From Cytophagales bacterium CG12_big_fil_rev_8_21_14_0_65_40_12 (GTDB taxonomy: Bacteria; Bacteroidota; Bacteroidia; Cytophagales; Cyclobacteriaceae), in NCBI GenBank assembly GCA_002786855.1, contig PCUU01000067.1, positions 108,872-172,871 of the forward strand: a stretch of 64,000 nt of DNA, given 5' to 3'. Below, in pieces: positions 47,119 through 55,617 of this stretch; within the stretch, counting starts at the first letter, position 1, and the number at the start of each line of letters is the position of its first letter. The translations under genes were made by a program, and so were the position numbers. The notes beneath the pieces were generated by a model. The model was not told where the DNA came from and made no database searches. It saw only the letters and a list, made by a program, of their open reading frames with translations.

Positions 47119-50100
47119 CAATAATTGTTCTTGGCCACTTTCAAGCATCTTTCAATAATTTGATCGATTTCATCAAAAGTCATATCAACACCGAGATGGT
47201 TTCTATGTGAAATGAGATAATCTTCAATCGCATTCTCTATCTGTTTCCCCACATCAATATTTTTCTTCCAATCTCTTATGGTCAATTTACTTACCGTGGT
47301 CTCTATAACTATTCCCGTCTCGGCCCAGAGTTGGAGGATTTCATCCGTTAGACTACTGTGGTGGTTTTTCAAAACTTCTCTCAATGCACCGAAGAAAGCC
47401 CTGGCCTTTGGTTGTGAGGCTAGCGAACTTGGAACACCCTCCTGTTCGCCATGCTGCATTTGTTCTCGGGTCTTGAGAATTCTATCGAGGTAATCCTTTT
47501 CTTCCAGCCTGCCTTCATTAAAAAGCCTGATGGTTTCATCAATCATCTCCGAAAACTTTTTGTAGTAGGCCTCATCCTTCTCCATGTTTTCAGTGATTAC
47601 CTTTTTCATTTGATTGGCAATCATATCAGCTTTAGATGCAGGTGTTTTACCATATTGTTCCAAAGCTTCTCGAACCATATTTTCATCAAAAATATTGACT
47701 TCGCCAGTGATGGACTGCACCTCATCAGCTCCTACATAAGTATCCAAGAGCTTTCTCACTCGGGGTTCATACTCGTGGTAAGAGACAATTTCGGCATAAC
47801 GGTATTGTACCGACTTTCTTTGTTCTCTGAAGAATTTGAGCGCCTGCATAAACTCTTTGATTTGGGCTTCACTGAATTCCTTATAAAATTCTTCAGAAGC
47901 CAAGGCCAATTGCAAAGCTTTGAAATAAGCCAGCACTCTTTCATGGTAAACATCTCTGAGGTTTTTCCCCTGCAGATGCCTTTCCATAGCTTCCTTATCC
48001 TGTCGGTTTACTCCTTTGAACAAATCCCAAATCCCGTCTAGTCTCAATGGCACTTTTCTAACTTCTTCCAGTATATTGGTGACGACACTTTTTAGATCGT
48101 CCTCCTCATAACCTTCAAAGGCACTATAAGCCGTCAGGGCTTCGTCAAGCTTACCAAGCACCCCAACATAGTCAATGATGTACCCAAAGTCTTTCCCTTC
48201 ACAGAGGCGGTTTACACGGGCAATGGCTTGGAGTAAATTGTGCTCCATTAAGGGTTTGGCCAAGTAAAAAACAGTATTCCGTGGAGCGTCAAAACCAGTG
48301 AGTAACTTACTGACCACAATCAACAGTTCTACTTCGTCTCCTTTGTCTTTAAACTCCTCGACCACCTTATTCTCGTAGAATTCTTGATTGCCATATTTGT
48401 TTACAATGGCCTCCCAATATTGCTTGGCTTCATTGCTGCTTTCTTTCCATACACCATCATAATCTGAGCGGCTATCTGGCGGAGTGAAAACCACACGAGA
48501 ATTGATTTTCAATGCTGGGTCGCTTTGGCTTTCGAAGTATTTTTGATAACGGATGGCAGTGTCAATTTTCGGCACGGCCAATTGAGCTTTGAAGCCTGTG
48601 CCCTTCCAATTTTTGGTGTAATGGACGGAAATATCATAGGCCACTTCTTCTATTACCTGTTCCGACTCGTAAATCTTGGAAATACGGGCATGTTTCTTTT
48701 TTAGGTCTTTAGCTGCTTCTTCCGAAAGGGGTGCCGTTAGTCGCTCGAAACCCTTGTCAATCTGAGTTTTATTTACACTGATTTTTGGTGCCCTACCCTC
48801 ATAAAGCAAAGGCAACACAGCTTTATCTTTTACTGCTTGATCAATAGTGTACTCATGTATAAAACCTCCAAATTTTCTGGCTGTACTTTTCTCTGGTTTT
48901 AGTAGTGGGGTTCCCGTAAAGCCAATAAAGCAGGCATTGGGCAAAATGCGCTTCATGTGCATGTGTGACGAACCGTACTGACTACGATGGCTTTCATCTA
49001 CCAGCACAAAGAGGTTTTTGGAGTCGTCTTTAAAGTCCTTGCGCTTGGTGGCCATGCGGAACTTATCCAGAATGGCAGTAATATTTTCGTTGCCTTTGTC
49101 TTTGAGCAGCTCAATAAGATCGTTGCCCGATTTGGCCTTTTTAACATTCTTGCCACAATTGAAAAAGGTTTTATAAATCTGCTTGTCCAAACTTACCCTA
49201 TCGGTAACTACAACTACACGTGCATTGGGAATTTCAGGATCGAGGGCAATGGCTTTGGAAAGCATGACCATGGTAAGCGATTTGCCGCTGCCTTGGGTAT
49301 GCCAAATCACACCTCCTTTTCGCACCCCGTTTTTATCGGTTTGCTTGATTTGCTTGAGCGCCTTTTCCACCGCAAAGAACTGCTGATAACGGGCAATTTT
49401 CTTTTCCGGCTGATCGAACACCACAAACTTATAGGTGAATTCCATCAAGCGTTCTGGCTTGCAAAGCGACACCAATACACGGTCTTGCTCAGTTGTAAGC
49501 CTGTTCTCTGGTTGGGTGTTGTGGGCTTTGGACTTAAGCAAACGTTCGGTCTCGGTTTGGTTGTCTTCTCGCCAATTGGCCCAGAATTGCATGGAAGTTC
49601 CCACCGTAGCATATTTCACCTCGTTGGGCTGTACGGCCATAAGCATTTGTGCATAATGGAATAACCTCGGAATGCCCTCTTTCTTCTTTTGGTTACGGAT
49701 GGTTTGAGAGATGGCCTCATCAAGCGAAAGGTTCTTATCCCTCCGTTTATTCTCTATAACAGTGAAAGGAATACCATTCACAAACAGCACTATATCCGGT
49801 CGCTTTTTGCTCCGAATGCCTTCTACTTCAAATTCTTCTGTAACATGGAAAACATTGCTCTCTAAATTATTCCAATCAATATAGCGAAGGGTAAAAGCTT
49901 TCTGATCGGCTTGAATATTTTCGGTAAAACTGCGGCCCAAGGTTAGTAGATCGTAGACTTGTTCGTTGGTGCGGACGAGTCCTTCATCTGGTATGTTTTT
50001 AAGCTGATTGATGGCCGACTGGATATTGGACTGAGAAAATGGATAGTGCTGGCCTTTGTACTCAAAACGGTTGATGCGCTCTAAGCTTTCATGAAGAATG

Positions 50101-50237
50101 CCCTCCAGCAATACATTGGACAGGAGGCCTCCCCTGTGCTCCAAAGCTTGCTCAGGAGAAAGGTATTGCCAACCCAGCTTTTTGAGCAAGGTAATGGCGG
50201 GGGATTGTGAGTCGCTCCATTCGTTGTAGCTAGACAC
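47118..50237 (-). CDS. hsdR: type I restriction endonuclease subunit R
   Basis: The 1039-residue motor-nuclease subunit. The N-terminal PD-(D/E)xK nuclease shows RPDIVLFVNGIPFTVIENKR near residue 150. The SF2 motor follows with HTQGSGKSLTMVM (Walker A near 313), VDESHRSQYG (DExH near 413), FIGFTGTP and a helicase-C region (SKLLTGFDAP, IARVNRLCEGKDFGYIIDYVG). The C-terminal part is helical and contacts HsdM. It begins inside the end of the RhuM-Fic gene (8-bp overlap). Together with HsdM and HsdS it should cut DNA lacking the cognate m6A mark after translocation. Confidence 0.97.
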   Translation of the reverse strand: MSSYNEWSDSQSPAITLLKKLGWQYLSPEQALEHRGGLLSNVLLEGILHESLERINRFEYKGQHYPFSQSNIQSAINQLKNIPDEGLVRTNEQVYDLLTLGRSFTENIQADQKAFTLRYIDWNNLESNVFHVTEEFEVEGIRSKKRPDIVLFVNGIPFTVIENKRRDKNLSLDEAISQTIRNQKKKEGIPRLFHYAQMLMAVQPNEVKYATVGTSMQFWANWREDNQTETERLLKSKAHNTQPENRLTTEQDRVLVSLCKPERLMEFTYKFVVFDQPEKKIARYQQFFAVEKALKQIKQTDKNGVRKGGVIWHTQGSGKSLTMVMLSKAIALDPEIPNARVVVVTDRVSLDKQIYKTFFNCGKNVKKAKSGNDLIELLKDKGNENITAILDKFRMATKRKDFKDDSKNLFVLVDESHRSQYGSSHMHMKRILPNACFIGFTGTPLLKPEKSTARKFGGFIHEYTIDQAVKDKAVLPLLYEGRAPKISVNKTQIDKGFERLTAPLSEEAAKDLKKKHARISKIYESEQVIEEVAYDISVHYTKNWKGTGFKAQLAVPKIDTAIRYQKYFESQSDPALKINSRVVFTPPDSRSDYDGVWKESSNEAKQYWEAIVNKYGNQEFYENKVVEEFKDKGDEVELLIVVSKLLTGFDAPRNTVFYLAKPLMEHNLLQAIARVNRLCEGKDFGYIIDYVGVLGKLDEALTAYSAFEGYEEDDLKSVVTNILEEVRKVPLRLDGIWDLFKGVNRQDKEAMERHLQGKNLRDVYHERVLAYFKALQLALASEEFYKEFSEAQIKEFMQALKFFREQRKSVQYRYAEIVSYHEYEPRVRKLLDTYVGADEVQSITGEVNIFDENMVREALEQYGKTPASKADMIANQMKKVITENMEKDEAYYKKFSEMIDETIRLFNEGRLEEKDYLDRILKTREQMQHGEQEGVPSSLASQPKARAFFGALREVLKNHHSSLTDEILQLWAETGIVIETTVSKLTIRDWKKNIDVGKQIENAIEDYLISHRNHLGVDMTFDEIDQIIERCLKVAKNNY

Positions 50238-51228
50238 CTTCTTTTTCGATTAAAAGGTTGACAATTACTTTGATCATCATGTCCTTATCGCTCGGGTGGC
50301 TTTCCGCAATCATTAGCGTAAGGGCTACCAGTGCGTTGTCCGGAATTCTCTTGGTTCCGTTTTCTCTTTTGTTGAGACCATTTCTTTCTAAAAACCAAAC
50401 AAACAAGAATGCGGCTATCCGTTTATTCCCATCTGTGAACGAATGATTTTTGGTTACGAAATAGAGGAGGTGTGCGGCTTTTTCTTCAACCGATGGATAT
50501 AGATCATTTCCTTCAAAGGTTTGATATATATTTTGAAGTGATCCCTTAAATGAATCATCTTTCTCTTTTCCAAATAGTCCTTGAAAATTAGTCTGCTTTC
50601 CAAGGGTGTCTATTGCTCTTTTTGCTTCGCTGTATTGAATTTGATAAACTTCTTCTGTTGCAGTTTCAGGTATTTGCAATCGTTGATGATCATAATCGTC
50701 AAGTAAATCCAGTGCAGTAGTATAATCTGCTATTACTCTGATCAAACCTTCGGCTTCATTACCTTCCAATATATAATTGGTAATTACTTGTTCTTGTAAG
50801 TATACTACTTTCTTTAACTCCTCTAACTGTTCTGTTTTCTCTTTAAGTCTTTTCTCATTAATTGAATATCCTTTAACAAGAAACTCTTTCAATATCTTAT
50901 TGGCCCATATTCTAAACTGTGTTCCTCTCTTTGATTTAACCCTATAACCTACAGATATAATTACGTCCAGATTGTAATGATCTATGTTTCTATTAACTGT
51001 TCTTTTACCTTCTTTTTGAACTAGTCGGAAATTCCGACTAGTTGCTTCCCTATCTAATTCACCTTCACTAAAAACATTATTTATATGTTCAGTAATATTA
51101 ACACGACTACTATCAAATAGATCAGCCATTTGTTGTTGTGTAAGCCAAATAGTTTCATTTTCTAAGCGAACATCTAATTGTGCCTCACCATCTTCAGAAT
51201 TATAAATAACTATTTGTTCTTCATTCAT
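50230..51228 (-). CDS. RhuM-Fic/Doc fusion protein
   Basis: The 332-residue protein has a RhuM-type DNA-binding N-terminus (EAQLDVRLENETIWLTQQQM, SRVNITEHINNVFSEGEL, YNLDVIISVGYRVKSKRGTQ) and a C-terminal Fic/Doc domain with HSFTDGNKRIAAFLFVW (catalytic His near residue 262). The variant HxFxDGNKR is of the Doc-like group that phosphorylates or AMPylates a target. It is located between the hsdS remnant and hsdR, with an 8-bp overlap with hsdR. Such fusions are common riders of type I restriction operons and may act as a toxin if restriction fails. Its stable inhibitor, if any, is not evident. Confidence 0.88.
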   Translation of the reverse strand: MNEEQIVIYNSEDGEAQLDVRLENETIWLTQQQMADLFDSSRVNITEHINNVFSEGELDREATSRNFRLVQKEGKRTVNRNIDHYNLDVIISVGYRVKSKRGTQFRIWANKILKEFLVKGYSINEKRLKEKTEQLEELKKVVYLQEQVITNYILEGNEAEGLIRVIADYTTALDLLDDYDHQRLQIPETATEEVYQIQYSEAKRAIDTLGKQTNFQGLFGKEKDDSFKGSLQNIYQTFEGNDLYPSVEEKAAHLLYFVTKNHSFTDGNKRIAAFLFVWFLERNGLNKRENGTKRIPDNALVALTLMIAESHPSDKDMMIKVIVNLLIEKEGV

Positions 51229-51239
51229 AACTTCATTCT

Positions 51240-51404
51240 TTAAATAATATCTCCGTCTTGATAAACGTCATATTCTTTAATTTTCACCCTCACCTGCCCC
51301 GTAAGCAAAGTTTGCATTAAACATTTGGGAGTTTCTCGAAGCACTACAACATCTTGCATATGTTTAAATTTATCAGTTGTTATATCTAGCCTTGAACATC
51401 TTAT
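51240..51404 (-). pseudogene. remnant of an hsdS 3' end
   Basis: An open minus-strand stretch of about 55 codons without a proper start ends ETPKCLMQTLLTGQVRVKIK...GDII-stop. CLMQTLLTGQVRV matches the extreme C-terminus of the full HsdS (GLMQTLLTGQVRV), and the DNA at 51283-51320 matches 52808-52845 with three mismatches in 38. A stop codon (51405-51407) closes the frame upstream. The RhuM-Fic gene starts 11 bp past its stop, as it would behind an intact hsdS. It is therefore the leftover end of a second specificity gene. Confidence 0.7.
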
Positions 51405-51449
51405 TCATACATCTCTATCTACACCATTATTATCTTGTCCATCATTAAC

Positions 51450-51470
51450 AGTTATATTATCTATATAACT
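51450..51470. promoter_or_regulatory. AT-rich inverted repeat upstream of candidate sRNA
   Basis: AGTTATA (51450-51456) and TATAACT (51464-51470) form a 7-bp inverted repeat in a very AT-rich stretch. A -7-like TATATTTG follows at 51488-51495. It could be an operator or curvature element. Confidence 0.35.
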
Positions 51471-51501
51471 ATTAAATATTATTCACGTATATTTGAACAG
51501 T

Positions 51502-51581
51502 CATTACCCAAAGGGTAAAGGACATGGTTGCCCGCAGCACCGTAAATGCGGACCACATTCATCGAAATGTGGTTTTTTTTT
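51502..51581 (+). ncRNA. candidate ~80-nt structured small RNA
   Basis: On the strand opposite to the island genes, TATATTTG (51488-51495) is followed by three consecutive hairpins: TTACCC-AAA-GGGTAA (51504-51518), CCGCA/TGCGG (532-551 of 51 kb) and ACCACATT/AATGTGGT (51552-51573). The last is followed by nine T. No + strand gene precedes this terminator, and no -33 TTTG is seen at the right distance. The T-tract overlaps the stop codon of the 166-aa gene. The RNA type is unknown. Confidence 0.45.
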
Positions 51582-52080
51582 ACATACCCTCTCTATATTC
51601 ATTATACCTTCTTCTTGTTTTATCAATTTCAAAGTCATCAATAACAAAAGACGTAACCACCATTAAGTCATCTGATATAGGTTTAAGAACAACAAGATGA
51701 TTTCTCTCTTCAAACCAATAATGTTGTTTAACAACCCCCTTACCATCTTCATACTCATAGTATTTAATCCTTGCATCTTCCTTTTGAAGTAAAATTGATT
51801 TGACCCAATGAATTCGATTTGCTCTCCACTTATCGAACTGTCTTTGGTTTTTCATCTTACTTTCTCTCGTTATTAAGTGAAAAAAAGTTTCTGCTTCACC
51901 TCTGAAGTCTCTATCCCATGTTTGATGGGTTACCACTTTTACGTCACAATCATCTATTTTAAAAGGATTTTCTATAAAGTCTCTTTCAAAAATATTACGC
52001 ATTTCATCCAGTTGCTCATCTGTTGGCATCTCAAAGGACATGTCATCAAACAAATCATCAAGATCATCTAACTCGATCAT
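51580..52080 (-). CDS. hypothetical protein paired with DUF3800, possible nuclease-like
   Basis: The 166-residue protein starts with an acidic N-terminus (MIELDDLDDLFDDMSFEMP) and has a C-terminal domain with RANRIHWVKSILLQKEDARI, KYYEYEDGKG, QHYWFEERNHLVVLKPISDD and LMVVTSFVID. This succession resembles phage barnase/EndoU/RelE-like (PBECR-type) nuclease domains, but that is an uncertain reading of a short pattern. It overlaps the DUF3800 gene by an ATGA. The pair could be a toxin-like or nuclease module. Confidence 0.7.
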   Translation of the reverse strand: MIELDDLDDLFDDMSFEMPTDEQLDEMRNIFERDFIENPFKIDDCDVKVVTHQTWDRDFRGEAETFFHLITRESKMKNQRQFDKWRANRIHWVKSILLQKEDARIKYYEYEDGKGVVKQHYWFEERNHLVVLKPISDDLMVVTSFVIDDFEIDKTRRRYNEYREGM

Positions 52081-52775
52081 TTGCTAGCTTTAGGTTGATG
52101 ATCATAAATATTGAACTTCTTCTCCCAAGGCTCAGTCCCTTCATTCAATCTATACCCAGACCTCAATTCCAAATACTCTACCACTTCTAGTTTCGACTCT
52201 GAACCTGTTAAACCCCTTGAGCGATAGGTAACTGCTCCAATAAACAAATCGGCCAATTGAAGAAATTCATTTTCATGTGACTGTAAATGCTGAAAGTGTA
52301 TAAATGGAGAACTGCCTTCATGATTTTCGTCAAACTTGGCAACTATCTTATTCAGTTTTTCATTACCTCGTGTATCTTTTAAATCAAGGTATACTCGATA
52401 TTTATTTGAACTTGAGTTGGTGGCAGAGTCTAGTAAAAAGTACACCAGATTGTAATAGAAGTTATCTCTACTTCCTCTATTGAAATCCGCTGGAGTGAGC
52501 TTGTCTTTATACTTAACCAAGATAGTTCGAAATGCTAATGACGAGTCAAAGAACAGATCTATCAACTCTTTATAAAGGGGTATTCTCGAAGCAGAAATTT
52601 TATTCCATTTTACTTCTGTTGGAGACTTATGTTTGATTTTGATTTGTTTAATTCTCTCTTTAAGCTCATCATAATTTTCTTGATCTACCTTAATATATCC
52701 AATACACATAACAGGCAGTTTGTCATGCGATAAATGACAACTTTCATCAATATATAGATTAAATACTTTATCCAT
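52077..52775 (-). CDS. DUF3800 domain protein
   Basis: A 232-residue protein with the DUF3800 opening VFNLYIDESCHLSHD, in which the YIDES aspartate belongs to an RNase-H-like fold, a middle YRVYLDLKDTRG strand and a C-terminal LQLADLFIGAVTYRSRG (second Asp). DUF3800 proteins frequently occur on mobile and defence loci. The start at 52775 leaves 4 bp after the hsdS stop; the frame extends 11 codons upstream into hsdS. It is translationally coupled to the 166-aa gene. Confidence 0.82.
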   Translation of the reverse strand: MDKVFNLYIDESCHLSHDKLPVMCIGYIKVDQENYDELKERIKQIKIKHKSPTEVKWNKISASRIPLYKELIDLFFDSSLAFRTILVKYKDKLTPADFNRGSRDNFYYNLVYFLLDSATNSSSNKYRVYLDLKDTRGNEKLNKIVAKFDENHEGSSPFIHFQHLQSHENEFLQLADLFIGAVTYRSRGLTGSESKLEVVEYLELRSGYRLNEGTEPWEKKFNIYDHQPKASK

Positions 52776-52779
52776 TTTC

Positions 52780-54177
52780 TTATAATTTATATTGATTACT
52801 TTCAGCATTCACCCGCACCTGCCCAGTAAGCAAGGTTTGCATTAAGCCTTTCTTTTGGATTTTAAGTTGCTCCAAATGCTTCTGAAGGCTTTCAATTTCA
52901 TCATCTGCTTGAGAGAGTACTGAGGCTATTTTTTGTTGCTCTTCTTTCGGAGGCAATATCACTTCCAACTTTGAAACACTGGTTTTTGTGATTCCGTAAA
53001 CTTTACTCCCTCTGGCGAGCTTCATCATACTTATAGAAACGGGTTCATTCTTGAAGAGATAAGCTCTATAACCATCAGAGGTTTTCTCAGCCTTGTCTCT
53101 TAAAGCCACCGTATGCAGACCACTCAATACCTTCCTGCCCTGAATATTTTTAAGCTCCACACAATCACCAACTCCCTTATAATCTTCAGAAGCATCAGCT
53201 ATAACCAAGTCTCCATCCTTTAAATATGCATTCTCATTATGAGGTAGATTGTTGTTCAATACGGGAATCAGTTTTTCGGACTTACTAACATCTAAAATCA
53301 CGTGATTATATGTAGCGTGTATATCACCGTAATGAATATTGTAGATTGAACCCTCTACAGAGTGATAATTCATTTGGGCTCTTGAAAATGAGTTGGTAGG
53401 TATAAACTGAAAGAGTTCAGATACAGCGCATACGTCCCAATCTTGTGGCACTTGCCCCAGCTTGGTGGCTTTGAATTTAGTTGATTTTACAAATTCCTTA
53501 AATCGTTTTTGGCCTGTAAGCAAAGCTTGCATCAGGCCTATTTTAAGCTGCTGCTTTTTGGCAATTAGGGTTTCTGTTTTTTGAATGGCTTCATCCCAAG
53601 TGCTTAGGATTTGAGCAATTTTTTGTTGTTCGGGGAGGGGAGGAAGGGGAAGCGACAGTTGAAGGAAACTCGACTTCGAGATATTCTTCATGCTATTGCT
53701 AGTTCCAGTCGCAATATTTTTGATTTTGGTTTTATAATTGTCTGTATTTAACAAGAAATTTAGCCACTTACCCTCCACCAAATCATGGTTTAATATAGTT
53801 TGCCACAGACGATCTGGCAGAAATAAATCCAACCATGTTTCACTAACATAACCACAAGCACCAACTAAATCTGGCGTATTCATTCTACTAATTATAATAC
53901 TGCCCTTAATTGGATTCAGCTTAGCTCTATTATATTCTTGTTTCAAAATGGTTTTATGTTCATTAGGGTCGAATCTGCCATCTGATACACAGCCTGTTTT
54001 CAACACCCCAAACTCATGATCATGCTTTCTCCTCTCCTCAGAATTAACGCTTACACCTGAGTTAAGCCTTTTGACAAGATTTAGTAATTTGTCTTCAATC
54101 CATTCCTCAGGAATCCAGCCCAATTTGGTCAGATTATAGCCCGGTTTTGCGTTATGGTTTTGGTTGGGCTTAGGCAT
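52780..54177 (-). CDS. hsdS: type I restriction specificity subunit S
   Basis: The 465-residue protein has the usual two target-recognition domains, each followed by a conserved helical spacer: PLPPLPEQQKIAQILSTWDE in the first and LPPKEEQQKIASVLSQADDE in the second. Both spacers end in a near-repeat (LMQALLTGQKRF and LMQTLLTGQVRV), consistent with internal duplication of half-S units. The two TRDs define the two halves of a bipartite recognition site. A DUF3800 module follows directly. Confidence 0.95.
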   Translation of the reverse strand: MPKPNQNHNAKPGYNLTKLGWIPEEWIEDKLLNLVKRLNSGVSVNSEERRKHDHEFGVLKTGCVSDGRFDPNEHKTILKQEYNRAKLNPIKGSIIISRMNTPDLVGACGYVSETWLDLFLPDRLWQTILNHDLVEGKWLNFLLNTDNYKTKIKNIATGTSNSMKNISKSSFLQLSLPLPPLPEQQKIAQILSTWDEAIQKTETLIAKKQQLKIGLMQALLTGQKRFKEFVKSTKFKATKLGQVPQDWDVCAVSELFQFIPTNSFSRAQMNYHSVEGSIYNIHYGDIHATYNHVILDVSKSEKLIPVLNNNLPHNENAYLKDGDLVIADASEDYKGVGDCVELKNIQGRKVLSGLHTVALRDKAEKTSDGYRAYLFKNEPVSISMMKLARGSKVYGITKTSVSKLEVILPPKEEQQKIASVLSQADDEIESLQKHLEQLKIQKKGLMQTLLTGQVRVNAESNQYKL

Positions 54178-54222
54178 TGAGTTGGAAATTTTGGCACATA
54201 TGATTCAACTAAATTTAGTGTA

Positions 54223-54241
54223 ATAAACCAACTTGGTTTAT
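54223..54241. promoter_or_regulatory. 19-bp palindrome upstream of hsdS
   Basis: ATAAACCAA-C-TTGGTTTAT is a perfect inverted repeat in the 82 bp between the Fic gene and hsdS. It could be an operator or a transcript hairpin limiting hsdS expression. Confidence 0.5.
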
Positions 54242-54259
54242 TGTAGTGGTTTTGGTTTA

Positions 54260-55615
54260 CTACTTGTCTTTCTTAAGGTTATCAATACGATATCCAACTT
54301 CTTCAATAATGTATTTTGCCGTTTCTCTAGCAATATCTTTCAATTCATCCTCTAAAGGCAATTGATGGTATAGCGCATCTCGGAATACTTTATTCGTCTG
54401 AGATTGAACTATAGTATAGCTGTATTCTAGAAACTCAAACCTAAGCTCTGTCGCCACCTGAAATGGCTTAGTACCTGATTTCTTGAAGCCGCTGAAATCA
54501 AAGCTAATACCTACTCTATGCGGATGTCTGTCATGAGCATCACTAAAAATCTGGCTTAACGCAATCTTCTGAATGTTGTCATAGTATTTACCATTACCGT
54601 CATGGTACCAATTAACTTTATAATTGGTAAACCATTTTTTCAGTGGTTCTAAATAACTATCAATTTTTTTTGCTAGAGGTAAAGCTACCTCCTCTAAAAT
54701 TTTATCAATTATCTCGTTACTTTTCGCTATTTCTATTTCTTCCTCATCCAAATTCTTGATTCTCTGATCAAGCAATTGAAGTTGCTTATCAAGATCATCT
54801 GGGTCTTCAATAGGTTCACCTTTTGCGCCCTTGATTGCTAACCCCAAGGATAACAATAACTGTTCACCTATGTAGATATAAAAGGCTTCTAGGTTTCCTC
54901 CATCAGCCTGTCTTAAAACATTGAAGTAATCTTCTTTCTTTTCACTCCTAATTATTACTGGAGGCATATCCATTTGCATCAAGACAAAATTCATTAGGAT
55001 TCTAGCCAATCGCCCATTTCCATCATCAAAGGGGTGAATTGTTATGAACCTATAATGGAACTCCGCAGCAAGAGACAATGGGTGTTGCTTAGCTTCCATT
55101 TGTTTGCGATACCAATCGATTAATTCCCCCATTTTCGCTGGTGTTTCTTCAGGACTCGCAAAGTAGAACATCTCACCTGTTTTGGTCAAAACATGATTGG
55201 GCTCTGTTTTGTATTCCCCAAGTTTGATCCATTTTTTAGTGGGCTGACCATCTTGTGTCTGTGCGGCAACCTGATAGGGCTTTTGTAAAATCATTTCGTG
55301 GAGTTCACGAATAAACTGTTCAGTCAGGGGTCTTTCTTGTGCAATTACTTCTTCTACATACTTTATGGCATCATCATGGCCTTCAACTTCCAGATATTCC
55401 TGAAGAGGCTTGGAGGAGGAAGTAATGCCATGAAGCAGCAACGCCTTAGTTTCATGGTAACTTAACTGGTTCCCTTCCAGATGATTTGAATTAAAATTCC
55501 ATTCCAGCCTAAACTTCTGCATTATACGCCCTTCTATTTCTGGAGTCAGCGGTAGGTATTGATCATATTCCTTCTTTAAAGAATTGATTTTGCGAATAAT
55601 TTCCTTCAGTTCCAT
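54260..55615 (-). CDS. Fic family protein (class II, self-inhibited)
   Basis: A 451-residue AMPylase-type Fic protein. The catalytic motif HPFDDGNGRLAR lies at residues 194-205, and an N-terminal inhibitory motif S-N-H-L-E-G-N at residues 43-49 matches the (S/T)xxxE(G/N) helix that keeps class II Fic proteins inactive until relieved. A long C-terminal ~200-residue helical region (LDQRIKNLDEEEIEIAKSNE) is of unknown role. It lies between hsdM and hsdS, 2 bp after the hsdM stop. Its target might be a host protein acted on when the restriction system is disturbed. Confidence 0.93.
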   Translation of the reverse strand: MELKEIIRKINSLKKEYDQYLPLTPEIEGRIMQKFRLEWNFNSNHLEGNQLSYHETKALLLHGITSSSKPLQEYLEVEGHDDAIKYVEEVIAQERPLTEQFIRELHEMILQKPYQVAAQTQDGQPTKKWIKLGEYKTEPNHVLTKTGEMFYFASPEETPAKMGELIDWYRKQMEAKQHPLSLAAEFHYRFITIHPFDDGNGRLARILMNFVLMQMDMPPVIIRSEKKEDYFNVLRQADGGNLEAFYIYIGEQLLLSLGLAIKGAKGEPIEDPDDLDKQLQLLDQRIKNLDEEEIEIAKSNEIIDKILEEVALPLAKKIDSYLEPLKKWFTNYKVNWYHDGNGKYYDNIQKIALSQIFSDAHDRHPHRVGISFDFSGFKKSGTKPFQVATELRFEFLEYSYTIVQSQTNKVFRDALYHQLPLEDELKDIARETAKYIIEEVGYRIDNLKKDK

Positions 55616-55617
55616 AA

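Noticed and set aside
48987..49664. 225-aa + strand frame antisense to hsdR
   Set aside because: It lies fully inside the conserved motor domain of hsdR, and has no start signals or recognisable family.
51502..51581. Retron, tRNA or tmRNA at the candidate sRNA
   Set aside because: No reverse transcriptase is nearby, and neither a cloverleaf nor tmRNA features are present.
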